Assembly: GCF_000166275.1 (NCBI RefSeq) | Contig: NZ_CM001023.1 | Location: forward strand, 1,392,501 to 1,456,500 | Source: Algoriphagus machipongonensis | Lineage (GTDB): Bacteria > Bacteroidota > Bacteroidia > Cytophagales > Cyclobacteriaceae | Reading direction: 5' to 3' | Length of the DNA stretch: 64,000 bases | Shown: one piece after another, positions 1 through 9,294 of the stretch | Numbering within the stretch: position 1 is the first letter of the stretch | Layout of the letters: every line of letters begins with the position of its first letter | Translations under genes and position numbers: made by a program | The notes under the pieces: generated by a model | The model's database searches: none | What the model saw: the letters and a program-made list of their open reading frames with translations, nothing else | What the model was told of the DNA's origin: nothing

Positions 1-3000
1 AAGCTCATTATCTTTATCTGTAGAGTTGACCACCATAAAGTTTTTTGCCAAAAGTGTTAGGTCGAACTCTGGGTTTGTAAAATCATTGGTTAATATGGAA
101 CCATCAACAATGAAAGTGTTATTATCAGCATCTTTTACTGTGAATTGACTGAGGTATATTCCTTGGTTATCAGCGGTAATGGTTTCATTGGAAAGTAAAT
201 ACTTGGTGCTTAGCTCGGCGGGTACAAAAGAGGTTTCATGAAATTGAAACTCACCCTTATAAATGGGATCATTGGTAGTACCATTTGCCGTGACATTGCC
301 TTTTAGATAACCTGAGGCATCCAGGATTTGACCTTGGGAAAGCTGAGCTATCTTTTTCATTTCGACCTGAATCAAATCCAGTTGCATGTCAAATTCCCCA
401 CCTGACTCATTGGCTATAAACTGGCCATTAACATCAAGGTCGATTCCATCATCCCGAAGCTGAAGGGCTAAAATGTAGTTTCCAAGACTTTTTGCCGAAG
501 CTTCCAGACTTAAATCCCCTAAACTTACGCCTGTAGCTTTCAAACTGTCGATTTGCAGTTCTCCCATCAATCCAGTGGCACCAAAGGGGTTTTCGATCAC
601 AAGTTGACCTTCCATTTTTCCGCCAGCTATAATTTCTTCAGGATTCAATAAACTGGTAAGGGTGGATAGTCTGAAATTTTTAAACAGGACTGCAATATTT
701 TCATCCGTAAAACCTTCAATGTTATTTTCTATCGTAAGCTCTTGACTCTTTTGAGTAAAACTAAAATCCTGAAAATCTATATAGCTATCCGATAAAAGAA
801 CCTGATTGCTAGCAGGGATACTCCAATTGGTTTTCTTGAAAATCAGGTTTTCTGGGTTGAGGTGTACGCTGACAGTGTCGTTTACTAAACCAATATCTGA
901 AGCAACATGAAATAGAATGCTGTCTTTTTCATAAGATGAAAAATCAAAATAGATTCTTGAATCCTTCATCTCTCCACTCAGTAAAGTTTTGTCCATATTT
1001 AATGGGCCCGAAGTCAAGCTTAAAAAACCAAATTCCAAATTGAGACTTTCAGGGTTTGAAATCAAATCCAATCCCAAGCTATCTATTTCCGAACCGGCAT
1101 AGTCTATAAATGGGAAGTCCATCTTAGCTGTCAAAGAATCCGAATCCTGAAAATATGCCAGTTGTATCCTACCAGAATCAAGTTGCTCCAAACCCTGTAA
1201 CAGGAATTCATTCAGTAAAGGATCTTCATAAATAGAAAAATCCATGTCCATGACAATACTGCTATCCAAGGCTACCTGCGTGGAATCTTCTTGACCTAAA
1301 TATTTCAAGAAATGGTTCGATAAGGCTTGCGACAATGCTGAAGGGTTGGTATTGGTTTTTAAGTATCCATCAGCCAATTTGCTTTTTAAAGTCACACTTG
1401 TAGAATCAGGTTTGATCATGGCCTGAATATCTGTTACGCCAATTGGGAAGGTTTTGTCTTCATATAAGACCAGTCCATCATGTAGCGAAACATCAACGGT
1501 AAAATCTTCTGGGTTTCCTTCAAAATTGACATCAAGAACCAACTTAGCTCGAGATTCTTTAGCAGAAAATCCAAGCTGTTGGAAATCCGCTCCTTTTAGG
1601 TCTAAGTTTAGTTTGACAATGGAATTAGTAGTGTCAAGATCTAAGAAGCTGATCAAGTCAAATTTTAAATATTCGGAATCGAGGTTTAGGTTAATATCAC
1701 CTTTGCCTTGATTGAGTTCTCCATCTAGCTGAAGTCCTGAATAATCAGATCCATATAATTTTAACTTTTCAAAATTTGAGCTCAAGCTCGCGTTTAAATC
1801 ATTAATATTATTTCCACTTCCTTTTGCTTTTAGACCAAGGGATAAGGTGTCTAAATCAGGGTTTTGAAGAATAGTGCCAAGCTGAAGCTCATTCAGCTGA
1901 AGGTCTAGGTCAAAGGCAATCTGATCGGTATTTTGGTAGTTCGCAGCAAGCGTAACATTACCAAGGTCAGTCATCAAATCAAGATCAGCGAGGATGTCAG
2001 CTAAACTTCCCTTTGCTTTTGCTTTAAGTTCTATTTCATTAGGATATTGGATGCCAAAATCTGATTCATTTGCAAACCGATTGATCGTCTCCCGATTACT
2101 TTTTAAGTGAATTTCAGGAAGATCAAAGTACAATGAATCCGTGTTCATTACATTTGAAACATTTCCTCTGGCACTCGCACTGGATTCTCCCCAATTGGCA
2201 ATAAACTTAGGAATCTCTATTTCCGAGAGATTTCCGCTAAGGACCAATTCCCCTTGCAAGGGATTTCTTGCTATTTCCTGAATCAGTGTGTCTCTCGCTA
2301 ATTCTGGAGCAAAGAAATACCCATCTCTGAGGTCTAAGGAATATTCATTTACATCCAATGCAAGATTCGATTGATCTGGCTTGTTGATGAGGTTTTGGAT
2401 AGATGAATAGCTGATTTCTGAGTTTAAATTCAGTTTACTTCTGTTGGTTTCAATTAAGAATTTTGAAATGGATAGAGCTTTCTGGTCTATTTCTAAATCA
2501 AGGTTTAAATCCTTCAATTCAAACCCACTTCCTTCCTGTAATTGAAACTTCTCAATTAGGAGTTTGGCTGAACTTTCATCTAAACTGATGTCTGAACCCT
2601 CTAAATTAAGTTGATTTAGGAGGATGACCTCCGGGTTAAACTCTCCCTTTTTACTTGGGAGATCTACTGTTTTATATTCTAGGTTGTTTTCCGAAAGTGT
2701 AATCTTGCTCAAATTCACTTTCCAGTCAGGCCAAGCAAATTCCTCCGTTTCTAAACTTGCTGAAGTATTTTCTTGAGTTGCAGGAGATGGAGAGAAATCA
2801 TGGTAAAGGATGGAGGATTCTGCTAACGAAACCTCATTGATCTCAACTATCTGTTGAGCAAGATCCAGTTTTGGCATTCCAATACTGAAAGCTTGGATGA
2901 AAACATCCGCTTGCTGCTGATCCACTTGGTTTTCGTAGTTAAGATTGATGTTGTTTAGAGTTAATTCATCCAACTTGATTAAAGGCATGATAGATTCCTC

Positions 3001-3687
3001 TTCTGTTTCTTCAGATTCAGCAAGTGGTTTTGTTTGTATGTATTTTATTTCTGTGTCAGAAAGTAGCACTGACCCAATACCAAATTCATATTTATTCAGA
3101 TCCAATTCGGGGATTGCCAGCTCAAAGTCTCCCAATAAAATGGAGGCTTCTATTCCCAAAACCTCATCCTTAAATTGAATGTCAAAATTCCGCAGTGAGA
3201 TAGGTGAAAGAGTGATGTCCAATTGGGGAGATTCTTCCTCAGGTGGGGTCTCAGCTACCTCTTCCTCTCCAGAGGAAAAAGCATCAATAATGAATTGAAA
3301 ATTATAGACACCGCTTTCTTCAGGTCTTTTTACTCTTACTTTAAGCCCGTCCCATTCAAAATTACTGACATGAATTGCTCCGTTTTTGATTAGAGGAACA
3401 AAGGCAATTCCAGCTTCAAGTTCCCTAGAATAGGCAAGGGTGTCTCCATTTACATCAGAAATGTAAAAGTTGTCTAAATATATATTTCCGGAAAAAGTGA
3501 TGAAAAGTCTTTCAATTTCAACATCTGCTCCTGTTTTGTCCTCAAGAAAAGTTACTGCTTTATCCACAATGATCCCCTGACCCCATGGGCTTCTAATAAA
3601 AAGGATCAGGGCGAGAATCAATACCAAAAGGCTTGCAATCGCGTACCCAAAGATCTTTAAAAATTTTAGGAGTAATCGTTTGATAAT
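1..3687 (-). CDS. TamB/AsmA-like envelope protein, C-terminal part outside the window
   Basis: The frame is open without a stop from 3687 to the left edge (1229 codons), so the end of the gene is missing. Seen: a basic N-terminus (KRLLLKFLK), one membrane segment at about residues 10-30, then a long beta-rich region of repeated blocks of the type 'I.L..LNL...D.SLD', typical of AsmA/TamB-type repeat proteins. Known: Bacteroidota TamB-domain proteins are anchored in the inner membrane and span the periplasm; relatives support outer-membrane assembly or phospholipid transport. There is no ATG in front of the membrane segment. The frame opens after a stop at 3696-3694 and reads Pro-Val-Ile-Ile-Lys-Arg, so I chose the ATT at 3687-3685 as the likeliest start (ATC at 3684 is the alternative). 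Family assignment is firm at the fold level; the exact subfamily is not. Confidence 0.8.
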   Translation of the reverse strand, partial: MIKRLLLKFLKIFGYAIASLLVLILALILFIRSPWGQGIIVDKAVTFLEDKTGADVEIERLFITFSGNIYLDNFYISDVNGDTLAYSRELEAGIAFVPLIKNGAIHVSNFEWDGLKVRVKRPEESGVYNFQFIIDAFSSGEEEVAETPPEEESPQLDITLSPISLRNFDIQFKDEVLGIEASILLGDFELAIPELDLNKYEFGIGSVLLSDTEIKYIQTKPLAESEETEEESIMPLIKLDELTLNNINLNYENQVDQQQADVFIQAFSIGMPKLDLAQQIVEINEVSLAESSILYHDFSPSPATQENTSASLETEEFAWPDWKVNLSKITLSENNLEYKTVDLPSKKGEFNPEVILLNQLNLEGSDISLDESSAKLLIEKFQLQEGSGFELKDLNLDLEIDQKALSISKFLIETNRSKLNLNSEISYSSIQNLINKPDQSNLALDVNEYSLDLRDGYFFAPELARDTLIQEIARNPLQGELVLSGNLSEIEIPKFIANWGESSASARGNVSNVMNTDSLYFDLPEIHLKSNRETINRFANESDFGIQYPNEIELKAKAKGSLADILADLDLMTDLGNVTLAANYQNTDQIAFDLDLQLNELQLGTILQNPDLDTLSLGLKAKGSGNNINDLNASLSSNFEKLKLYGSDYSGLQLDGELNQGKGDINLNLDSEYLKFDLISFLDLDTTNSIVKLNLDLKGADFQQLGFSAKESRAKLVLDVNFEGNPEDFTVDVSLHDGLVLYEDKTFPIGVTDIQAMIKPDSTSVTLKSKLADGYLKTNTNPSALSQALSNHFLKYLGQEDSTQVALDSSIVMDMDFSIYEDPLLNEFLLQGLEQLDSGRIQLAYFQDSDSLTAKMDFPFIDYAGSEIDSLGLDLISNPESLNLEFGFLSLTSGPLNMDKTLLSGEMKDSRIYFDFSSYEKDSILFHVASDIGLVNDTVSVHLNPENLIFKKTNWSIPASNQVLLSDSYIDFQDFSFTQKSQELTIENNIEGFTDENIAVLFKNFRLSTLTSLLNPEEIIAGGKMEGQLVIENPFGATGLMGELQIDSLKATGVSLGDLSLEASAKSLGNYILALQLRDDGIDLDVNGQFIANESGGEFDMQLDLIQVEMKKIAQLSQGQILDASGYLKGNVTANGTTNDPIYKGEFQFHETSFVPAELSTKYLLSNETITADNQGIYLSQFTVKDADNNTFIVDGSILTNDFTNPEFDLTLLAKNFMVVNSTDKDNEL

Positions 3688-3888
3688 AACCGGTTAAAGA
3701 ATATGCCTAAAGCGAATTTTTGAACATTACCTATTAGACCAAGAAACAAGCCAGAATGTTCCCTGTATTTATGAAAGATTTAACTTTCTAAAGATAATAA
3801 AGACTTATGGAGAAAATCACCCCAATTAAAGGCTTAGGATTCAAAGAGGTAGATGAGCTAACGATTTAGCCTGTTTTCGGTTATTATT

Positions 3889-4323
3889 TTAAATTTTTAA
3901 GATGTTTTCACGGATAACTAGTGAATTATAGTCTGGATCTCTAAAAAAGAAGAACTTATCTTCATAGCCTAAATCTGATGTATTTGAAAGTATATAGCTC
4001 CCCTCGATTTCATCAATTACCACTTGATTTTTTTGAAAGAGTGTCAGAGTTGCTTCTATATCCTTCACAAGAAAACTTGGCACTGTTCCATTTGAAGGTA
4101 GTGGGTTAAAGGGTGCATCAATATCTTTATATAAACCTAAAATTATTTTGCTTCCATCTTCACATGCAAGGTTCATTTGTAGATAAGGTATTTCATCTGG
4201 GGCCTTTATTATCGAGTATTTAGGGTCCAATTGAAACCCAAGGATCTTTTCGTAAAAATCCCTGGATTTCGAAAGATCACTTACCGATAATTTTGTAATT
4301 AATTGGTCGGTGATAAACTTCAT
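3889..4323 (-). CDS. VOC-fold (glyoxalase/bleomycin-resistance type) protein
   Basis: 144 residues, normal for a single-chain VOC protein with two beta-alpha-beta-beta-beta modules. The opening ITKLSVSDLSKSRDFYEKIL followed by GFQLDP is the classic first module, and the tail FFFRDPDYNSLVIRE is the family's closing strand with the 'DP..N' turn. VOC proteins bind a divalent metal and act as isomerases, dioxygenases or drug-binding proteins; the substrate cannot be read from the sequence. It is the last gene of a three-gene unit: the VioB C-half homologue ends 3 bases before it, so the two are surely co-transcribed. That suggests, without proof, that it acts on or sequesters a product of the VioB-like pair. 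Confidence 0.8.
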   Translation of the reverse strand: MKFITDQLITKLSVSDLSKSRDFYEKILGFQLDPKYSIIKAPDEIPYLQMNLACEDGSKIILGLYKDIDAPFNPLPSNGTVPSFLVKDIEATLTLFQKNQVVIDEIEGSYILSNTSDLGYEDKFFFFRDPDYNSLVIRENILKI

Positions 4324-4326
4324 GGA

Positions 4327-5421
4327 TTAAGAATTTTGGTTCAAAATGGAGATTTCCATACTCGACAAATCCTCATTGGTGACAAACTCAAAGCTTGGCC
4401 CAGCCACATAAGTTGGGTCATTTGGATAAGGGGTTGCAAGTAATTTTCCCGCATAAAGCCTGAGAGAAAACATTAATCCCATAGCTTCATTTATTTGTTC
4501 CGTTTGCCCATTAAATGTCAAATGAAGACTATTCAGAAGACAGGTGTAGGTGAAGTTAAAAAGCTTGCTGTATTGATATGCTAAAGAGTCCTTCGGCAAA
4601 TCAGCCATTTTTGGGTTAGGGTACATATTTGGGATACCATCCTCCTTTAAAGGGATGGGATCTCCTGAATAGGAATAACCTGATTGTGTATTAGGATCTT
4701 TTACCAATGTTTTTCCATTATAGATTTCTTCAAATCGATAATAGTGAGCTGGTTCTCCCTCTTCGGTATCTATTGGATCGACAAATGGATCTGTAGAGGT
4801 CCCTTCTCCTTGATCTACTATGATATCTATTGCATTGAATGCAGAGGTTTCGTCATGGATAGGAAATAATAATTTTTCAGGGAAAAACTTAGCATAGGTA
4901 AGTTGATGAGATGACTTTCCTGTAAAAATTGTCTTTCCATTTTTTTTAGCTTCTCCTTCAAGGGAAGAAATTTTTTCTTTAATCTTTTGATAAAATTGCC
5001 CTATGGTCATAGAGTCTTCAACCTTGCTCAAAGTTTCTATGTGGATTGGGCTTTCTGGTTCCTCAATGGACATAAAAACATTTTTGATTAGGGGAAGTGA
5101 AAATTTCTCCAAAGGAACTATCAGTCCTGTATCGACTCCACCGGGTAGATGTCCGGGATATTTTGGGACAAAATCTGGCGTATTCAGTGCTGGAGATCCT
5201 CCTACTGCATTTAAGAGATTACAAGCGATAGAGAGGTGCAGCATTTCCTCGCCAACAACCGAACCTATAAGATTTGAGATCTGATCATTCCCAGTATTTG
5301 CTAAAGTAAAATTAGCGGTCAAGTAAGGAGGGATTGTAGAATGTTCCAGCTCAATAGCTGTTTGTATCGCTGATCGAAGATCTTCGATGGTATCTATTTG
5401 TATGTTTTTTAGAAAAATCAT
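4327..5421 (-). CDS. Ferritin-like protein, homologue of the C-terminal half of VioB/RebD
   Basis: 364 residues. Residues 12-75 form a ferritin-like helical pair: AIELEHSTIPPYL (Glu24/Glu26 and His27) and VVGEEMLHLSIACNLLNAVG, whose E-x-x-H pair is Glu59/His62. From memory of VioB, its C-terminal half has the same elements (a 'DLELSVMLQYLYAAYS'-like helix and a 'EIAHEEMIHYLVVNNLLMALG'-like helix). VioB and RebD couple two imine forms of indolepyruvate in violacein and rebeccamycin synthesis and belong to the Pfam 'Ferritin-like' group. Here the domain is a separate protein, and the homologue of the N-terminal half is the gene just upstream (3-base gap). No amino-acid oxidase lies nearby, so the substrate is unknown. 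Confidence 0.8.
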   Translation of the reverse strand: MIFLKNIQIDTIEDLRSAIQTAIELEHSTIPPYLTANFTLANTGNDQISNLIGSVVGEEMLHLSIACNLLNAVGGSPALNTPDFVPKYPGHLPGGVDTGLIVPLEKFSLPLIKNVFMSIEEPESPIHIETLSKVEDSMTIGQFYQKIKEKISSLEGEAKKNGKTIFTGKSSHQLTYAKFFPEKLLFPIHDETSAFNAIDIIVDQGEGTSTDPFVDPIDTEEGEPAHYYRFEEIYNGKTLVKDPNTQSGYSYSGDPIPLKEDGIPNMYPNPKMADLPKDSLAYQYSKLFNFTYTCLLNSLHLTFNGQTEQINEAMGLMFSLRLYAGKLLATPYPNDPTYVAGPSFEFVTNEDLSSMEISILNQNS

Positions 5422-5424
5422 GTC

Positions 5425-7107
5425 TTATAGTTTTTTAAAAGTGATGGAATCTTTTGTTCCTTTTTCAGCTAAAACTGAATTTAAATAGTTGATAATCATT
5501 GCTGATTTATCTCTTGAGAGATCTCTAGTGGCGGGCATGTAGTTTGGGTCTTCCCTGTCTTTACTAAAAACAAATTTTAGGATTTCCGCATTTTGATCTA
5601 CCACTTTTTGGTCAGCTAGATTAAAAATTCCTTTTGACATCAAAGGATATAAATTGGAGTACTGCAACATGATCGGGTAAATATCCTCCCAAGATGGATT
5701 GTTTATTTTTTCTTGATCTACCGAATCAAAAACAAGGAAACTTATAAAGTTATTTGGGTTGCAATCTGAAAAGTAGCCATCGCTAAAGTTATAGGCAATA
5801 CCATAAACCTGACCATCGATGTACTTTCTTGGGTTACCAGGGTCATTTGCTTTCACTTTTATGGTTGCTTTTCCATCAGTATCGGAAAGCGTGGTGTTGG
5901 GGAATTCTAGAGTGGTTTTAGGAACCCCGACGACAGGTGGAGTAGGGCCAAAATTACTGGCAATAAGTCTGAAATCTATGCTTTTGTTTGGGATGGGTTT
6001 CCCGAGATGTGTACAATAAAATTCTAGTTCACAATCTTCGTTCGGATTTAAGTAAAACACAAATTTATCCGCACATACGTAATTGATAGTCTCTGAAAGA
6101 ATTACCTCTTGTTCAGCATTTAAGATGACAATAGGATGGTTTTCTACTAAGGAGGTTTTGTCGTTTAATGGCAGAACTGAAATTCCAGCTTTTCCATCAT
6201 ACCAATCAGAGGCAGAAATATCGATTTCTCCTATTGAAACTAAATCGCTTGAACCATCCACTCCTTTATCCACCATCAGTTGAAGTGGCATGGAGTGTTT
6301 CAAAGTGCCATTTGAATTGATAGGGAAAGAATTAGCAAGATCAATAGTGACTTGATTTAGTTTTTTATCCAAGATGGCATTTGCATAATTAATTGTTGAG
6401 GACTGAGGAGCTAGTGGCCTTCCTATGGTGAAGAATGTAGGGTCGTTTTCAAAGCAAGGGCCGATAGAACCCACAATTCTACCGATGGTAAAAGCGGGAG
6501 ATGTTTTGTCCATATCATATAAATCAGTTGTAAACTGTATGGACAGATTCTCTTTGCTTACAGAATACAACTCTTTCAAATACCTAGAACTGCAATTGTC
6601 TATGTTCCAAGAAATGTTTTTTAGAGTCGATTGGAAAATCGCAGCTGCTCGGGTATCTCCGCCTAAATCTGGAGCTCTTGCCATCCAAATATTAGTAAAG
6701 GATGAAACCGTGTAGTCTGAATTGATGATTTCCTTTTCTCCATCCACCAAGCGAACCACCAAGCCCCAAAGTGCAGATACCATTTGTTGCTGTGGATCTA
6801 AATCCACGATTTTACCTGCTACTTTTTTGTTAGAGTCCATTATTGTCATCCCGATGACTGGATCTTCTTTTGGGTCCGATGTGCTTGTGCCGTCAAGGTA
6901 AGTGACACTTTTTACCTTACAGCTTAAAAAGCGCCAACTTCCAGTCCCTTCTGGGTTCCACCATCCGTTTGTTGCACCGCTTCCCCATTCTTGAAAATTG
7001 GGTTGAAAGGTGTCGTTGTTAAAATGTGTCGGATCATTGTTGACCGTAGAAGGATCTGCCTGAAACTGCCCCGAAAAAGTCAATCGGGGAGAATTTAAAT
7101 AAGACAT
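5425..7107 (-). CDS. Homologue of the N-terminal half of VioB
   Basis: 560 residues, no signal peptide, so cytoplasmic. The beginning (YLNSPRLTFSGQFQADPSTV) matches in pattern the VioB start 'ILDFPRIHFRG...NAPTANRDP', and the end (YPLMSKGIFNLADQKVVDQN, then DPNYMPATRDLSRDK) matches the VioB segment 'YPFMSDKVFSLADRCKCETYA...KSYYMPSTRELSAPK', both compared from memory. In VioB this roughly 600-residue region precedes the ferritin-like half in one chain; here it ends where the second gene begins. The middle (about residues 330-430) reads as an immunoglobulin-like beta domain. It is the first gene of the operon with the ferritin-like and VOC genes. Its separate function is unknown; I infer that it pairs with the next gene product. 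Confidence 0.75.
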   Translation of the reverse strand: MSYLNSPRLTFSGQFQADPSTVNNDPTHFNNDTFQPNFQEWGSGATNGWWNPEGTGSWRFLSCKVKSVTYLDGTSTSDPKEDPVIGMTIMDSNKKVAGKIVDLDPQQQMVSALWGLVVRLVDGEKEIINSDYTVSSFTNIWMARAPDLGGDTRAAAIFQSTLKNISWNIDNCSSRYLKELYSVSKENLSIQFTTDLYDMDKTSPAFTIGRIVGSIGPCFENDPTFFTIGRPLAPQSSTINYANAILDKKLNQVTIDLANSFPINSNGTLKHSMPLQLMVDKGVDGSSDLVSIGEIDISASDWYDGKAGISVLPLNDKTSLVENHPIVILNAEQEVILSETINYVCADKFVFYLNPNEDCELEFYCTHLGKPIPNKSIDFRLIASNFGPTPPVVGVPKTTLEFPNTTLSDTDGKATIKVKANDPGNPRKYIDGQVYGIAYNFSDGYFSDCNPNNFISFLVFDSVDQEKINNPSWEDIYPIMLQYSNLYPLMSKGIFNLADQKVVDQNAEILKFVFSKDREDPNYMPATRDLSRDKSAMIINYLNSVLAEKGTKDSITFKKL

Positions 7108-7374
7108 AAAAGATTAATTTAAAAGTGATACTAAATGAAAAATCTTATAGAAAGTTAGCCTAAAAACCTTGAAAAAACTAAGTTTTACTTCTTGTTAAAG
7201 CGTCTAAATAGTTAGAAAACAATGAGTTGCTTTTTTTATGTTATATAAACAGAATTTAAGTCTTCAAATGGAAATTGTAATGAATTTCATTTTCTAGTAG
7301 AAGTGAAAGAAACCAATAAATTTATTAGAAAAGGCAACAATTAATCTGACCATTAAAATCTAATGGGAGGAATA

Positions 7375-8742
7375 TTAATTTCCTCCCTTGTAGGTTTTCA
7401 TGTATTCAGCCATCTCCTCGGGAGTCATTTTTTCCTCTGAACCGGGAGTTAATTCTATCGCTTCCTGAATAGCTTTATCTGCACGATCAATAAATTGTTT
7501 GCTTTTACCTTTTTCCTTGATCAAATCAAATGCATCGTATAAATCCCCCTTGGCTGTATAGGCACCATAGCTAAGACGGTTTCCTTCAATTGTAATCAAT
7601 TGATAGAGTTGGGTGTTTGATGCAGCTCGGTCCATCCATTTGTCAAAAGTCAGATTATACATTTTTGGACCACTTACAGAGACAACATAGACGGGGCCTT
7701 GGCTTTCTGGGTCTTGGTTTCCTACTCCGGAAGATAGGTTTCGGCCTCTTCCATACGAGTGATCATGTCCTTGTAAGACTAAGTCTACTTTAAATTTGTC
7801 AAATATTGGCTTAAATGCTTCTCTGAATTCTTTGTTATCCCTTCCTGTTCCTGAGGAATAAATAGGGTGGTGAAAAGTAATGACGGTCCATTTTTGGGTG
7901 TTTTCAGTCAATACCTTTTCCAACCAAACTCTCTGAATTTCCATGGATTCTTCATCTGAAACAATTTCTTGAGAGTTCAATGAAATAATTCTCAAATCTG
8001 AATAATCGATGTAATACACTGATTCTTCGAAGCCTTCAGGTCCATTTTCAGGAAGGGTGAATTGCTTTTGCCAGTGATAATCCAATACCAATGATCCATC
8101 CTCGTCTCGATCGTATTCATGGTTGCCGGGTGTGCTGATGCTGGGGATCATCGCATTGATAAAGCTACCTGCATAATTCCACTCCCCCCATTCTGAGTCC
8201 GATTGGGTTCTATTGATTAGGTCGCCGGCATGAAGCATAAAAGCTGCTTTAGGCAGATTTGAATATGCCTGTCTTATGATTCGCGACCACTGTGACTTTA
8301 AGTTGTTTTGAGCATCACCAAAGTAAACAAATGAAAAGGGAGCGCCTTTTTCCGGGGCAGTAGTAAATTGAAACCACTCACTCCAAGTTCCTTCATTACC
8401 CACTCGATAAGCGTAGGTAGTGGCTGGATTTAAATTTCTAAAAGTCACTGAATGATAATTGGCTTTTACACTATCCACCTCAAGAGATTCTGTTATTGCT
8501 TCAAAACTCTCCACGCTGTCTAAATAAATCGGTGTGTTTGGAGCAAGAATAATTTGAGCCTTTGAATTAAGAATATCTGATGCCGTTCTCCAGGTTACAG
8601 ATTGAGATGTCGTGGGTTCCTCTGCCCAAGTCAGAACAATTCTATCAGGGAATTCAGTAGGGAGGAACTTCTGTGCCGAAAGGTTTGAAGAAATGAAGAA
8701 AATGAGAAAACTAACAAATAGAAACTTTACAGAATGGGTCAT
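7375..8742 (-). CDS. Secreted purple-acid-phosphatase-like metallophosphoesterase
   Basis: 455 residues with a signal peptide (FLFVSFLIFFISSNLSA, cleavage near residue 23). Residues 27-130 form a fibronectin-III-like N-domain (PDRIVLTWAEEPTTSQSVTW, then TTYAYRVG). The catalytic domain has the full calcineurin-like motif set in order: FGDAQNN, HAGDLINR, STPGNHEYDRD, ITFHHPIYSS and LQGHDHSYGRG, which supply the dimetal ligands. It therefore hydrolyses phosphomonoesters in the periplasm or outside the cell, probably for phosphate scavenging. The about 60-residue tail (EEMTPEEMAEYMKTYKG) is Lys/Glu-rich. No Pho-type operator was recognised. The substrate is not predictable. Confidence 0.88.
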   Translation of the reverse strand: MTHSVKFLFVSFLIFFISSNLSAQKFLPTEFPDRIVLTWAEEPTTSQSVTWRTASDILNSKAQIILAPNTPIYLDSVESFEAITESLEVDSVKANYHSVTFRNLNPATTYAYRVGNEGTWSEWFQFTTAPEKGAPFSFVYFGDAQNNLKSQWSRIIRQAYSNLPKAAFMLHAGDLINRTQSDSEWGEWNYAGSFINAMIPSISTPGNHEYDRDEDGSLVLDYHWQKQFTLPENGPEGFEESVYYIDYSDLRIISLNSQEIVSDEESMEIQRVWLEKVLTENTQKWTVITFHHPIYSSGTGRDNKEFREAFKPIFDKFKVDLVLQGHDHSYGRGRNLSSGVGNQDPESQGPVYVVSVSGPKMYNLTFDKWMDRAASNTQLYQLITIEGNRLSYGAYTAKGDLYDAFDLIKEKGKSKQFIDRADKAIQEAIELTPGSEEKMTPEEMAEYMKTYKGGN

Positions 8743-8843
8743 GATGATCTGGTGAATTTAAAAATAAAGAAGAAGCTAAAAGATGGGATTTAAGTGTTTT
8801 TCCTGTTAAGGAATTTTTAATTCTTTCTGGAGTAGTTTGAATC

Positions 8844-9278
8844 TTATTCTTCTCCCTCTTTTAAATTATAATTCACCATCCATCCATTGCCATATTTGTC
8901 TTGAAAACTTCCGAAATAAGAACCCCAAAAGGCTTTCTCGTAGGGCATTTCTATTTTCCCTCCTTTAGACAAGCCCTCAAAAAACTTTCTACCTTGTTCT
9001 TTGGAATCAGGCATTAAAGAAATATGATTGTGATTTCCCACTTTTAATTGATGCCCCATACTTGGCATAGTATCACTTGCCATGATTTTGAGATCATCGG
9101 AAATTTTAAGAGTAACATGCATTACACGTTTTTTCTCTTCTTCCGTCATGTGGTCCATTCCGGGGATCTCACTGAAATAACTTATCCCTCCATCAAACTC
9201 TCCTCCTAACACACTTTTATAAAATGTCATAGCTTCCTCAGCTTCTCCGTCAAAATTTAAATAGGGATGGATTTTCAT
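8844..9278 (-). CDS. PhnB-like VOC family protein
   Basis: 144 residues. MKIHPYLNFDGEAEEAMTFY with KSVLGGEFDG at the start and GSYFGSFQDKYGNGWMVNYN at the end are hallmarks of the PhnB/'3-demethylubiquinone methyltransferase-like' branch of the VOC superfamily. Despite old names, members are mostly uncharacterised and no methyltransferase motif is present. The gene starts 16 bases after the stop of the DoxX-like membrane gene, so the two probably form an operon. No relation to the neighbouring phosphatase is evident. Confidence 0.85.
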   Translation of the reverse strand: MKIHPYLNFDGEAEEAMTFYKSVLGGEFDGGISYFSEIPGMDHMTEEEKKRVMHVTLKISDDLKIMASDTMPSMGHQLKVGNHNHISLMPDSKEQGRKFFEGLSKGGKIEMPYEKAFWGSYFGSFQDKYGNGWMVNYNLKEGEE

Positions 9279-9294
9279 GTTTATTGGGTTTAAG

